A stretch of DNA of 64,000 bases from Antedon mediterranea (lineage: Eukaryota; Echinodermata; Crinoidea; Comatulida; Antedonidae), in the NCBI RefSeq assembly GCF_964355755.1, contig NC_092677.1, forward strand, positions 5,213,001 through 5,277,000, read 5' to 3'. Made by a program: the position numbers and the translations under genes. Under the pieces are notes generated by a model that was given only the letters and a program-made list of their open reading frames with translations, was not told where the DNA came from and searched no databases. How positions within the stretch are numbered: the first letter of the stretch is position 1; each line of letters starts with the position of its first letter. This document shows, in pieces, positions 42,222 through 54,700 of the stretch.

Positions 42222-44830
42222 TGTTTACTTGTTTACTTGTTTACTTGTTTACTTGTTTCCGGAGCTCAGCAATGCTGGTCCGGAGTCGAGGCTAGGCTAT
42301 GCCTATAAGCCCCTCTTGATAATTACATCAACTCTTGAATATGGCGCAAATTTAAGAGGGTGGTTGGACCATGCCCGTTCAAGACCGGACTTAAATTGAT
42401 TGGTTGATCTTGAAGCTACTACATCCTCCGATAACGAATTCCATAATATAATAGCTTTTCGACCAAATGAGTCCCTCATCCAATTTGTGCGTGAGAACTT
42501 AAATTTTAATTTAAAAGAATGACCACGTGTTCTAACATCTTCATCACGCTCAAAAAAAGAATCAGCAGAAATACTATCCACTCCATGTAAAATTTTCAAA
42601 ATCTGTATCAAATGAGCTCTTTGCCTTCTGTATGCGAGAGTAGGTAGGTTGAGAATTTTCAGCCTTTCTGAATAAGGTAAATGACGAATGGAAAAAATAA
42701 GCTTGGTGGCACGTTCTTGGACTTTTTCCAATAGGTCTTCCTCCTTACAATGTAGCGAGTTAAAAACAACGTTGCAGTATTCCAAGGTCGGACGAATAAT
42801 AGCTTTATATAAACGAAGAAACCCATCCATATTTAAAAACTTGAAAGCTCGATATACCATGCCCAACTTCCGATTTGCTCTCATTGCTACATCTGCCACA
42901 TGTACATTAAAAACAAGTTTAGAGTCAATAGTAACACCGAGGTCTTTTTCATGATCAACTTCATTCAATAAGAAACCACGCATGGCATACAGATGTTTGT
43001 TGTTTTTCTTCCCAAAGTGCATTACTTTGCACTTACCCTCGTTAAAAGGTAATTGCCATTTGTCAGACCAGTCACATGCTTTCTCTAAATCTTCTTGTAG
43101 AACTTGAGCATCATTCACAGTGTTAACTACTCTATACAATTTAGTATCATCTGCAAACATGCGTACAGAGGAGGAAATAACAGAAGGTAAATCATTTATA
43201 AACATAATGAAAAGAACAGGTCCAACGACGCTTCCACTACGAACATCAGCCCAATCTGAAACACATCCATTGACACTAACCCGTTGTTGTCTATCGTTAA
43301 GAAATACTTGAAACCAGTTTAGAAGTTTACCTCTAATACCCAATGCACTCATTTTCAGAAGGAGTCTATGATGAGGCACACTATCGAAAGCCTTCTTGTA
43401 GTCAAGGTAGATACAATCAAAACAATCCTGATTATCAAAATAAGAAAACCAGTTTTCAAGAACATCAAGTAATTGTAAAGCACAGGAACGACCTTGCCGG
43501 AAACCAAATTGCTCATAACAAATAAGTGAGTGATGTTCAAGAAAGTCCAATAATTCCTTCCTGATAATTCTCTCCATAATTTTACCAACTACCGAAGTTA
43601 AACTCACAGGTCTATAGTTGCTTGGGTCAGACTTCACTCCTTTTTTAAAAATCGGTACCACTGTAGCCCGTTTCCAACTATTAGGGACGGCTCCTTCTTG
43701 AAACAATTTCGTAAAAATAATATGGAGGGGATAGCAAATGATATCCTTTAGTTCGACTAAGATGCGTGGGTGAATACCATCAGGTCCAGCTGTTTTAGTA
43801 ATATTCAACGTTGATAAAATATTTAAGATTTCGTCACAAGGAAAGTCAACTTGAGATAAAAAATCCTCTGAAATGTCATCAATAGCCGGTACATTCGAAA
43901 AATTTTCATCGACAAATACACTACTAAAAAACGTGTTTAGCAACTCAGCCTTATCCTTGTCATCAGACACATGCCTTCCATTACTATCAGTTAAGTTGGG
44001 TATACCAGACTTTATATTGATCTGAGAACTGAGATACCTCCAAAAAGACTTTTCATTAGATTTGATCTCAATTGCTATTTTATTTTCGAAGTCAGATTTA
44101 CTACATCGAATCAGATCTACTGTTTGATTTCTTACTTGGACAAACTTCGACCATTTTGCTGACACACATACTTTTTGTTTTCTCTTGGCCTTTACATACT
44201 GTTTCCAACATTTATTCTTTTTGGCAATCTGCTTTTCAATTTTTTTGTTCATCCAAAGAGGTTTTCTTCCGTGGCAAACCTTCCTCATCGGGATACACTC
44301 ATCAATATTCTTCGCAAGAATATGCTCGAATTCGTCCCACGATTGAATACCTGATTTGTCATTGAAAACCACATCCCAATCTACCAAACCAATTTTCTCG
44401 CGCAGCAAATCATAGTTACCATGCCTGTAACTTCGAATATTTGGTTCAATTCTGTCATCTCTTACAAGATCCAATGAAAATTGTAACACCATATGGTCGC
44501 TTTTACCCAGTGGTGGAGACTGCATAATGCCATTTATAGTATTCTCTTTGTCTGTAAAAACCAGATCCAAAACATTGGGTGTTTCGCCTTCTCTGTATCT
44601 AGAGGTTCCATAACGTGTTGAATTAAAAATAGATCGTTGATGGTGTCAAAGAAACTTCTGCTGGAATCTCCATCTTCCGAAGACACACAATTTAATTCCC
44701 AGTTAATACTTTTATAGTTAAAATCGCCGACAACGATTAAATCAGAAAAAGATGATTTATATACTTCACGGAACAATGAGTTCAGCTTGATATTATTATC
44801 CATACTACAAGTCGGGCTACGGTAAACGCC
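42222..44830 (-). mobile_element. CR1-type LINE, frameshifted and 5' truncated
   Basis: Antisense. The endonuclease end (VGDFNYKSINW) is in one frame (about 44534-44803). A second frame, 42303-44570, starts at LDLVFTDKE and carries the RT: TAGPDGIHPRILVELKDIIC, YRPVSLTSVVGKIMERI, FRQGRSCALQLLDVL, YLDYKKAFDSVPHHRLLLK and the catalytic MFADDTKLY. The frames overlap, so one small indel near 44590 breaks the protein. The SGSVVGP word replaces the usual QGSVLGP. The 3' end is an 8-bp tandem repeat (TTTACTTG on the plus strand, 42224-42256), as in CR1 elements. It disrupts a dispersed repeat also found at 38.1 kb. Confidence 0.88.
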
Positions 44831-44909
44831 GCGCCGCGCGCCACAAATGCCAAAAATAAATAGTAATCTAGTGTACTGTATCTCTAATATTATTCATTCA
44901 CCATTCTTT

Positions 44910-45910
44910 GGTGGTCGAGGTGGTGTGTACGTACTTTAGTCCTTTTATCTTCAAATTAGTTTAGTGACAATATAATGATTGGAATAAATGGGAGTAAGCA
45001 TAAAGTAAGCATTATTTTAATTTTATATATTATTGAAATAAAAAATCGCCAAAATAATATTATTCTCGCACAATTAAGCTAGGCCTAGGCGCGGCCTAGA
45101 TAGTTAGTGATAGGGAGGCTAGTGAAGTAGGTGCAAGAAGTGTACTGTAGAGTAGTAGAGAGGGAGGAGGCCGGCTACTAACTTTACTAGCTAGGCCTAC
45201 TACTGCTAGGCATAGGCCTAGGTTGTTGGGTAAGCCTACTAGAAGCCTACACTAGACTAGTAGTAGTAGGCCTAGCTGATCGTTTATAGTAGTACTTTAG
45301 TAGTAGGAGAAAGCCTGAGGAGGCAGAAAAGTCTAAAGTTCAGATTCACAGTGAATTAACAACGTATAATGTTAACTATATAGTCTATAGATAGGTTAGA
45401 TAGGGTAGATATTAACTGACGGATAATAATTCAAAAGTATCATTCGTCGTGAGGTGGTTTCCCGAATGATCGTAAAATCAAAACGGTACTGCATGACCAA
45501 CTAGCGTTCTTGTCACCAACTAGTCATCCATTCATAGAAGTACTGATGTAGTAGCCTATCTGTACGGTGACCATAGAATGTGACCCGAGACATGACTTAT
45601 GTACTCCTATCGATCACCAAGATGTCTATAAAATTCAAATATGCTTAGGTCAATAGTTCAAAGGTCAGAAGGTTTCTAAAGGAATTGAGTATTTTTCTTT
45701 CATTAGAGTGAATAGAAAGTTGGGCATTCTGAATAATTTGGGACAATTTTGAACTCTCTACGGCCAGTCGTTGATGAGATATTGAGATAATCCAAATTTA
45801 TGGTCAAAGGTCAAAACAGGCATTTCCGGTCATTTTTTTAAAAACTTCTCCATTACAGTGAATATAAATATTGGTCTTCTGAGTATTTTGACACCAAAAT
45901 TGTTTACTTA
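44910..45910. other. Intergenic, AGGCCTA-rich; no gene
   Basis: At 45080-45330 the sequence is crowded with AGGCCTA, CTAG and TAGTAG words. From about 45600 it resembles the GGTCAAAGGTCA-rich family in the 2.7-5.3 kb element. No coding exon was recognised. Confidence 0.45.
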
Positions 45911-46790
45911 TGTTATGCGCGATTTGAACGATTTGCGCAATTTGAAATTGCGCAAAAAAATCCTTGCGCAATTTGAAATTGCGCAAAGAATTCTTGCGCA
46001 ATTTAAAATTGCGCAAGGATTTTTTTGCGCAATTTCAAATTGCGCAATCAACTTGCGAAATTTCAAATTGCGCAAGAAAATCTTTGCGCAACTTTAAATT
46101 GCGCTGCACAATTTGTAAATTGCGCAAGATAGTTCTTGCGCAATATGACACCTTTGCGCAATTTGAAAACGAACTGTAAATTTTCAAATTGCGCAACAAA
46201 ATTCTACCAGACAATCGGTATTATAATAATTTATTGGAAACTAAATAACTCAAAATAAAACATAATAAATGCGAAGATAACATGTGTATAATAAATACAT
46301 AACATTTATTATTACAATTAAATAATATTATCACTGTAACTTGAAATAAATCAAAATAAATGTAAAAATTAAGTTTTTAATATTAGTTTAAGCTAGGCCA
46401 TGTAACCTAGTCGGTATCAGTAGTCCAGACCCTAGCTAGGCTAGAGTAGTATAGCCGGCCGCCCGCGCCGCGCCCGCCTGGTGGAACACCACCGCTTCGT
46501 TTTCCTTCGTCGGTTCTTCGACGGTATGCTAACTTATAACAATATTTGCACTAATAAAATAAGGAAATGCGATATTTATCTTTAATTTTGAATCATTCTT
46601 AGAAATTACTATATAAATATGGGTGTGCATGATTTCACAATCTGTCGAAAAACCTTGCGCAGTTTGCAGATTACTTGCGCAATTTAATACGTTGCTTGCG
46701 CAATTTGAAACACATGTTTCAATTCAAATTGCGCAAGGATTTTTTTTGCGCAATTTCAAATTGCGCAAATTGTTCAAATCGCGCATAACA
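45911..46790. mobile_element. TIR element packed with GCGCAATTT palindromes
   Basis: The ends TGTTATGCGCGATTTGAAC (45911) and its complement (to 46790) are flanked by CTTA on each side (45907-45910, 46791-46794). Beside each end, clusters of TTGCGCAATTT(C/G)AAATTGCGCAA-type palindromes occur, at about 45930-46200 and 46655-46765. Open frames there come from the repeat. It has no transposase. Confidence 0.8.
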
Positions 46791-47004
46791 CTTACACCTA
46801 CTGGTTGTCAAAATATGGTAAATAATGTTAAGATGGCTGCCATTTTGAAAAATGGCCCAATCAGGTTGAAGCACAACGGGGAAACCATACTTTTAGTATG
46901 TTGTTCCAGACAACATTGGGGACCTATCCTGAAAAATTGAGCTTTAGCATATTTATTTCTACCTTTGGCCCTTTTTTTGTCTAATACTCCTGGACTACTA
47001 AGTA

Positions 47005-47240
47005 TCGTAGTTTTAAATTATAAATTTTAGGCGATCTTGTCAAAGGTCAAGCGCCTATAGCCTGCCACGTTTCGATATTCAATATTGAACTTGACCTGAC
47101 GTGGTTCCATGGTATCTTTATATGAAAATGGTAGAGTGGATATAAACAAATTTAGTTTAAAAGACTCTTATGTTCGATACTAGTACGTGTGCGTAATTAC
47201 GCACACGTACTAATAGAATGAAATGCTTGCGTACGATGTG
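47005..47240. repeat. Dispersed repeat, second copy at 60.6-60.86 kb
   Basis: Shared words in order: CTTGTCAAAGGTC, CGTTTCGATATT, AATATTGAACTTGACC, ATCTTTATATGAAAATGGTA and AAATGCTTGCG. The same orientation is seen in both copies. Confidence 0.7.
47181..47212. repeat. Perfect 32-bp palindrome
   Basis: The half site TAGTACGTGTGCGTAA is followed directly by its exact complement, with no loop. It lies inside the dispersed repeat at 47005-47240; the copy at 60.6 kb does not show this palindrome. Confidence 0.9.
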
Positions 47241-47489
47241 CGTGATGTAGAGTTGTGTGAATTATTTATAAACGTGAGGTATAAGATAACAAAGACGTAT
47301 GCTAACTCAGTGTTAACTAGGTGCCGTGCCCGTGATGCAATAAAATTACTATGGATAACCAAATTATAATTATTAAAAACTTAACATTTTGCATAAGATA
47401 AAGTCATATGATTCATGGTTTTGTAGTGGAATTGCATGAAAATTACTGATAAAATGACAACAACTCAGCTTCACCATCGCGTTGCACAT

Positions 47490-50400
47490 TTAGTCAGGTG
47501 GCTTAGCAATTTTAACGTTACCGGCCGGACAAAAGTACCAAAATTGGTATGGAGTTTCCTTTTGACCTATCTATTGATTTTATCCGTGGAACCCACTTGA
47601 TCGGGTCCGATTTTCCAAGATGGCTGCCAAAATCCAAGATGGCCGCCAGAAAAAAGGAAATGCCATATATCTGGCTGTAAAACTCGTAAATCAACAAATG
47701 GGGTGTCAATTTAAGGGTTTCTGGGGTCAATGAAACAGATGCTGGTTATGCCATATTGCTCAGACCACCTATTTCCAAGATGGCGGCCAAATTTCAAAAT
47801 GGCCGCCTAAAAAAGGAAATGTTGTGTATGTCACTCTAAAAATCGGAAATGAACAAATGAGGTATTAATTCAGGGGTTTCTGGGGTCACCGAAACAGATG
47901 CTGGTCAAGCCATTTTGCTCAGGTCACCCATTTCCAAAATGGCGGCCAAATTTCCAAATGGCTTCCAAAAAAACCCCAAAAACTTAGAAATTAACAAAAA
48001 CAATGTATGAAAAAGGTTTACTTGGCTCGACTTGTTAATGGTTATTGGACTTATATAATAGCTACATTACAGTTTACAGTTAATTACAGTTGATTTACCC
48101 TATTTGTATGAACATGTGCACCGGCAAAGAGCATTTGCAGACTGTACAGGCCCTTTTGCAGCCACATTTCACAAAGTCTCTGCAAGCTTTAGATGCCACT
48201 GGAATGGTAGACCAGACAGGTTCCCATGAGTTCCCAACTTTCACTCATGCATAGTCGGTTGGACACGGATTTGTTTGTTGAGATAACATGCATGTTGTCC
48301 AGATGCCAGCTTGGTATACGGCCCTCCTAGTGTGCTGGAGTTATAGTGCATTCTGAGTAGGTGGTATCTTGTCAACAGCTTGCCGTTTCTGGCTGAACCA
48401 GTTCCATCCGAGCACTGTTAACATTCATGGCGTTACTTGTTTTGTCATAAACTACGACAACTAGTCTCTCAGAATGTAAGTGAAGATGCTCAAACGGATG
48501 TGCGGCAAGATGAAGAAAGGAGGCATCCGTAACTTCGTCATAAGCATTCCATGCCTGCCAAAACGATTTCTTCCCATTACCTCTAAACGCTGAGGTAGTA
48601 TCACATCCTGACAGGGAGTGGAACATTGGCAGGGAACGTGATTTACGTTCACCGAGATGTGCACAAATGGCGTTGATACTGTAATGAGTGTAGTTCTTTC
48701 CAGTTCCAAATGCTATCCAGAGATCAAGATCAGCATTTATCTGAGAGAGGTCATGAAACACACCGATAAGAACAACGACAACATCTGTATCCACAGTTTG
48801 CACCTGGATGGATTTTGCTCCATTTTCCAACGCGTGTTTCACGTGAACCACAATCCTAGTGTCTGATTCCTCTTGACTACAGCTGGACATTTTGAACTGC
48901 GTTCTAACACATGTAACATGCTCTCCAGCTGTGATATATACCGAACACTCAGGAGGGATGCTGCAATCCGCAACTTTTGATGAAAGGAATTCAAAAAAGT
49001 TCTTTCTTGTTGATTGGATCACGGAGGAAGTCATTCCAGTTGCCCGGCAGCTTGGTATCACCTGATACTTGTCTACGCACACCTTTGCCTCGTTTCTCTC
49101 TGGTTCCCTCCTTAAGGCTATCTGGTCGGTATTCGTCCCACACAACATCCACTCGCTTTGTGTCACGTAGCTGACGTTTCAGATGGGGTATAAACACGTT
49201 GTCAGCATATTCTTGGAATGTTGAGACATTTATTACAGGTAATGCATGTACTGTCACCGCACCATCCAGAACTTTGCAGTCATATAATACAGGTGCCTCT
49301 GTGTGGTTTGATTCGATACATTGTAACAGATGACATTTGGTACCAGACAGATTAAGCTTTCCAAACTCAGACAGGGATGGAGGATACGACTGTACTTCGT
49401 GTGCAAAGAATTCACTGATGTCACCATCTCTATTTTGTAAGGAAATGTATAACTGGCCGAAGAGTGCCACATTGTTCTCAAGCACCTTTACTTTCTTGCA
49501 ATCCTTTGATTTGACTTTGAGCTTTGTTGAGAGCAAGGGTGGTGAATTCTTTGAGATTGTATCATGTATGGTAACGACTACGATTCACGAGCACGGTCTT
49601 CACATACTCTTGATACTTCTTTGTGCCTGTATCTTCTAGTGTACGGATTGTATCCACTACTGCCTCATTCGTGCAGTTACGACTATCAAGAGTTACTAAC
49701 TCAGGGAAGTCATCTAGGAAGGGATTTCCCATCTTGCGTATTGTGTTAGATAGACTATCAACCTGTCGCTGGAAGGTTTTCTGTGCTGCAAGTCCCTGTT
49801 CATGGTGTTCAAAGTTAGCTGGGTTTTCCGGATCATTGTCATGAATATATTCATTCTCATACTGTCTCAGAAGTCTGGCAATCTCGGGTCCAGCAGTCAT
49901 CCAGCGTCTGAAGGCAACTGTTCTCTGTAAGTCCTACTACACCACCGGATGCTTTCACCACTTTATTCTCTTGCTCATGCACTTGGTCTATTGGAATCGC
50001 AGAGTATCTGTGTAACGACTTTGCGATTGTCCAGTGATTCCGAATTTCAAACTCATATTTGATCTCTTGTGGCAATGCCTTCATGTCTCTAATGTGTACA
50101 GGCAGCCACCGAGAATAGTTCACATGATCTAACGCAACGAACAATGGCACGAGTGCCTCCAATACAGAAATAGGAAGCAATAGGAAGTCTCTCCCGATGG
50201 GCTCTAACAAATATGAGAATCAGAATCTCATGGTGTGCGATCATGTTCCAGAACTTGAACGTGGGGGATTTCTTAGACAATTGTTCAAACTCTCATCAAC
50301 ATTAGATCTCTGGTTAAATGCTTCATTCAGTAGCCGCTGAAGAACAAGAACAGTGACTTGATGGGCATGTCGAGTTCTGGTAATGTGTGATACTTTCAGC

Positions 50401-51204
50401 AATGAATCAGCTGTTCCAGATGAAGCAACGTCAGATTCAGTGAGAGCCGTTGTCCAAACTGACTCATCTAATAAATCGCCAACAGTGTTCCATAGCTCCT
50501 TCTCAATGTGCAGTCCGCCCATCATAACTACGTAGACTTTCTCACCATAGAGATCTGGCCATTTCCATTTTTAAATTTGACCGTCATCTTGGAAATGAGT
50601 AACCTGAGCAAAATGGCTTGACCAGTATCTGTTTCAGTAACCTCAGATACCTCTGAATTGACACCTTATTTGTTCATTTATGATTTTTACAGCCTTATAT
50701 AATATTTCCTTTTTTTGGCAGCCATTTTGAAATTTGGCCGCCATCTTGGAATTGGGTGACCTGAGCAAAATGGCTTGACCAGCATCTATTACAGTGACCT
50801 CAGAAACCCCTGAATTGACACCTCATTTGTTAATTTCTGATTTTTACAGTCTGATATATGACATTTGATTTTTTTGGCGGCCATTTTAAAATTTGACCGC
50901 CATCTTGGAAATTGGTGGTCTGAGGAACATGACATGACCAGCTTCTGTATCAGTGACCCCCAGAAACCCTGACATTGACACCCCATTTGTTGATTTATGA
51001 GTCTTACAGCCAGATATATGGCATTTCCTTTTTTCTGGCTGCCATCTTAGATTTTGGCCGCCATCTTGGAAAATTGGACCCGATCAAGTGGGTTCCACGG
51101 AAAAAATCAATAGATAGGTCGAAAGGAAACTCCATGCCAAATTTGGTACTTTTGTCCGGCCGGTAACGTTAATCCTGAAAATTGTTGCTAAGCCACCTGA
51201 CTAA
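47490..51204 (-). mobile_element. DNA transposon with long TIRs (about 500-640 bp)
   Basis: The ends TTAGTCAGGTGGCTTAGCAA (47490) and its complement (to 51204) are followed inward by matching arms. These contain GTCCGGCCGGTAACGTTA and tandem units of about 170 bp built around CCAAGATGGCGGCC and AAACAGATGCTGGT. Flanks TTGCACAT and TTGCACTA (47482, 51205) suggest an imperfect 8-bp target duplication. The core (48370-50525, minus) carries a broken gene. The superfamily was not recognised. Confidence 0.82.
48372..50525 (-). pseudogene. Broken transposon-borne gene with XPG/FEN-like nuclease motifs
   Basis: Five collinear pieces lie in shifting frames. 50525-50241: MMGGLHIEKELW, SGTADSLLKVSHITRTRHAH. 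50210-49857: FVALDHVNYSRWLPVHIRDM, VHEQENKVVKASGGVVGLTE. 49900-49562: GNPFLDDFPELVTLD. 49536-48991: LFGQLYISLQNRDGD, RGKGVRRQVSGDTKLPGNW. 49166-48372: QEESDTRIVVH, TVDTDVVVVLIG, SLSGCDTTSAFRGNGKK. The last motifs resemble the acidic centre and GCD...GxGxK hairpin of XPG/FEN nucleases (PIN fold). I recall similar multi-copy proteins in other animal genomes but cannot name the family. At least four frame breaks make it non-functional. Confidence 0.75.
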
Positions 51205-51719
51205 TTGCACTACATACTGTATGGATAAATTGTGCAAATGTTAAAATACGATCCATAAATTGCAGTCCACCTATCTCATAAATTATGTGCCCTGACGACT
51301 GAGAATTAGACTCTTCCTGAGTAGGCAGCCTATTTATTAAATTAATAATGTTAAGGGCGGGCCAGGAGAAGTACAAGTTTAAATGCTTTTTTTTTTAATT
51401 AGCAAATTATGGTGCAGGATTTTAGTAAAAATAACACCAGGTAGTGGTAGGCCTATTTTAATAGTTATAATGGTACAAACACCCAACAACATATACTTAA
51501 GTGCGTGGCAACAAGCAAGCAATGCCTAGGTTAGGTAAGCGTTGGCCTGGGTAAGCGTAGTTAAGGGTTGGGTAGCAAGTCACCCCATACAAAGTCGCCG
51601 ATTTTGCGATGGACCGACTTGTATAATAGACCAACTTTGCAATTTAAATACCATCTGTCTAGCACATGTTATGTTTTCTTAGTGTACCATAATTATCTAG
51701 GCCTCTAAATTTACTAGGA
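51205..51719. other. Upstream region of gene B
   Basis: Non-coding sequence between the transposon and the gene B start codon, presumably holding the gene B promoter. No TATA box or other element can be assigned with confidence. Confidence 0.35.
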
Positions 51720-51762
51720 ATGGGATTCATCCCATTTCTGTTCTTTTTCAGTACTTTGTATG
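51720..51762 (+). CDS. Gene B start codon and signal-peptide exon
   Basis: ATG GGA... encodes MGFIPFLFFFSTLY plus one base before a GTGTGT donor (phase 1), like the signal exons of genes C and D. The next exon completes the codon to GGA (Gly). A competing exon, 51752-51812, is open with a better GTAAGT donor (also phase 1) but starts at an acceptor-like TTTTTCAG and has no ATG. The ATG model is preferred. Confidence 0.62.
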
Positions 51763-54700
51763 GTGTGTAAATCTACTAGTACGAATCATATTTTTGAAAA
51801 TTTTGAAAAATGGTAAGTTGCTTTTGGTCTTTTTTAAACGTACACACCTGTGGTTCAATTGTTTTCAAATCTTTATTACTGAAAGGAATAAATAATAAAA
51901 TAAAATATTCCAATTTACTGAGGAATACAATTTGAAAGGCTATTTCAGAAAAAAATACGTAAATTAGTGCAAATCACATCAATTTTACACTAAAAGTGTT
52001 ACGTAACAATTGTGTTGCTTAATTTGTATAGGAGTACATGGTGAATTAGTGACATCATTTGACCAGACAGCCAAGGAAGGTGATGCTGAAGTGGTGATAA
52101 CTTGTGATTATTCACAATTTACTTCTGCACCTGATGCAATACTTTGGGATGAACTAAATGAAGATGGAGTAAGCATTGATCCTGGTTTTGTTAATTATAA
52201 GAGGATTGAAAATAGACGTTTTACATTAAATATAACACAGTTTGGGAGAGCTGATTTGGTGATGTCATGGCCAATGAAAAATGATTCTCAACGGATATTT
52301 CGGTGCCAGATACAAAAAACAAATGGAGATACTGAAATATCAAATCCATCTATTCTTACTGTTTATTGTGAGTAACAGATTAAATTTTAACTTTGTCATT
52401 AATGATTATTTAACTACTAAAACATAGATTCTGTCAGAGAGCTAGTAAGATGATCATAGGACACACGGATCTCCAATCCACAACCTCTGGATCACTAGCC
52501 AAGGCTTCTAGAGGTATATTATAGGTTCTAGCCCATTCTAGACTATAATGACCAACAGGTAGATATGCTACAAACAACTACAGTAATTCATGCACTGTAT
52601 ATTTTTTATTTTTCTCAGACTTAGATCAACCACTTCTTGAGGCCTCAGCAAGTACTGTCTACGAAGGTCAATCTGTGACCTTTACCTGTAGTAAACCTGG
52701 AGATCCTATTCCTCACATTACTTGGTATAGAGATGGACAGACAGTCAACACCAACAATCCTAGATATGAAATTGCAAATAACAGTACAGAGTCCGTTCTT
52801 AAGATTAAATCAGCTACTAAAGGAGATGATGGGAGATATACATGTAAATCAGAAAGTGATCAGTTTATAGGAGAGGATGCTAAAACAAGTGTAAAACAGT
52901 TGATTGTATTTTGTAAGTATAATTACTTCAATTTGCATTGCTATTAACAGTTAGGGTTTTTAGTTTAGCATTATCGCCTTATTTTTTTAATATTCATTTT
53001 TGATACTAGAAACGCATACCCTTCTAAGTACCCATCCTCAATTGTTCTTTCTGTTTCTGCAACAACATTTATTTCACCTACTACATGTTAGACTAATTTT
53101 GGATTTGTCAAGATTGCTTAAAAATCTGCATGAACACTACAGGTATTTTAGAAATGTAACCATTCAGTATTATTATGGGATGGTGTGTGGAAACCTCGTT
53201 GAAAAAAGAAGAAAATGTCCTGTGCTTACAAAATATCAGCTTTTCATTTATTTTATGTTAAAATATTATCAAATCAAGTTAAGATAAGTGTTATTGTGTT
53301 TGATTTGTTTGGGTCCAGGTCAAAGTACTCCCTTTTGTTTGTTGGTTGGTGTGGCAACTTCTGTTTAATTGATGGCTATGTTTACATGACATGTCTGTAA
53401 ACACTACCAAACATTGTGGTAGCTAGAAAAATGTGTATGCCTCACTATTATTAGCAAACAGACAAGATTGTGTTTATCTGGGTTTAGATTTTAAGAACTG
53501 AAAACTCAGATAAAGAATATATTTAAAATTGTTCCTCTTTGTAACCATCCTCTTCCCCATCCCTCAACTCTAATGTTATATACAAAACACAAATTGGGTT
53601 TGTTTAAATGAGTCTAAATCAAAAACTTGGACTCATTTTGAGACAAGTTTCTCTTTTGGAAGTAATTCTCAGGGTGCTAATTTTAGTTGACTGCATAAAT
53701 CATCATGTCTATTTATTCACATCTGTAAACAACAATGTATTATAGTCCTGCGGTACGTAAATTTAAAAAAAAAAACAGTTTTTTACGCTGAAATTACTGT
53801 GTATTCGAAAACCATATGTGGGCACGACCTAGATGGTACGCGTCTACTACAATTAATGAGTAAAATGTTTATAATTAATTTAAGAAGCAATTCAAGTTAA
53901 GTCAACCTAATGTTCTACAAACAAATTCTATTACGACAATAATGCTAAATTAATTTACATCTTCTTTAGATATTGCTGTTACATTTACATCAAAAGATAG
54001 TTTAGCAACATGTACAGCAGAGGGCCATCCCAAGCCATCATCAGTATTGATATTACAAAATGGAGAAGTGGTTAAGGAAGGAGAAAATACAGCAACTATA
54101 GAAATTAATGATGAGATGTGTCAATCAAATCTTACATGTTATGCAGAAAATGGAAAGCTTAATGGCACAACAACATTAGAGAAGTGTAATACAGGTAATA
54201 CTGTACTAATTTTATTCACTGGTAGAAGAATGTAACACTCATGTACAGGATATTAGATTTCCAATTTAGCTGGAAAAGAATGACAATAAAAATCTTTCTT
54301 GCTAGTTTCTTTATCATTCCTATAAATCCCCAATTTCATTAATTGTGTAAATAAATGTTAATTTGTTTTATTTTATATTATCCATAATCAAGTACTGTAT
54401 TACTTACATTTTAGACATGGTTGTATGTTTCAGTTAAATTTTATTTTTTAATGTAAGTCAGTTGTTGTCAATTCTTACTTTTTAGTAATAATGATGATAA
54501 TAGAAATAATAACTTATTTTTTAGCTTTAGCGTCATTGTACATTGTTCTGATTGTTGTTGGTTTGTTGTTGACATGGTTACTGCTTCTTGTCTGTAAGTA
54601 AAATATCTTGGTCCAAAATTAAAATTACGTTTCTTAAATTCTCCAATTTACTTTTGTTTTATATGTATGAATAGGATGTTACAATGATTGTACAAATTAA

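Noticed and set aside
42224-42256. TTTACTTG repeats as telomere-like or regulatory DNA
   Set aside because: An 8-bp tandem tail at the 3' end of a CR1-type LINE is the expected explanation.
42107-44365. Plus-strand open frames within the CR1 element
   Set aside because: They are shadows of the antisense reverse-transcriptase frame.
45804-46940. Repetitive open frames with LRNFKLRK and AQFEIAQ
   Set aside because: Translations of the GCGCAATTT palindrome cluster in several frames, not protein genes.
53000-53400. Possible extra exon in gene B between Ig2 and Ig3
   Set aside because: No Ig signature, no matching exon in genes A or D, and no paired phase-1 splice sites.
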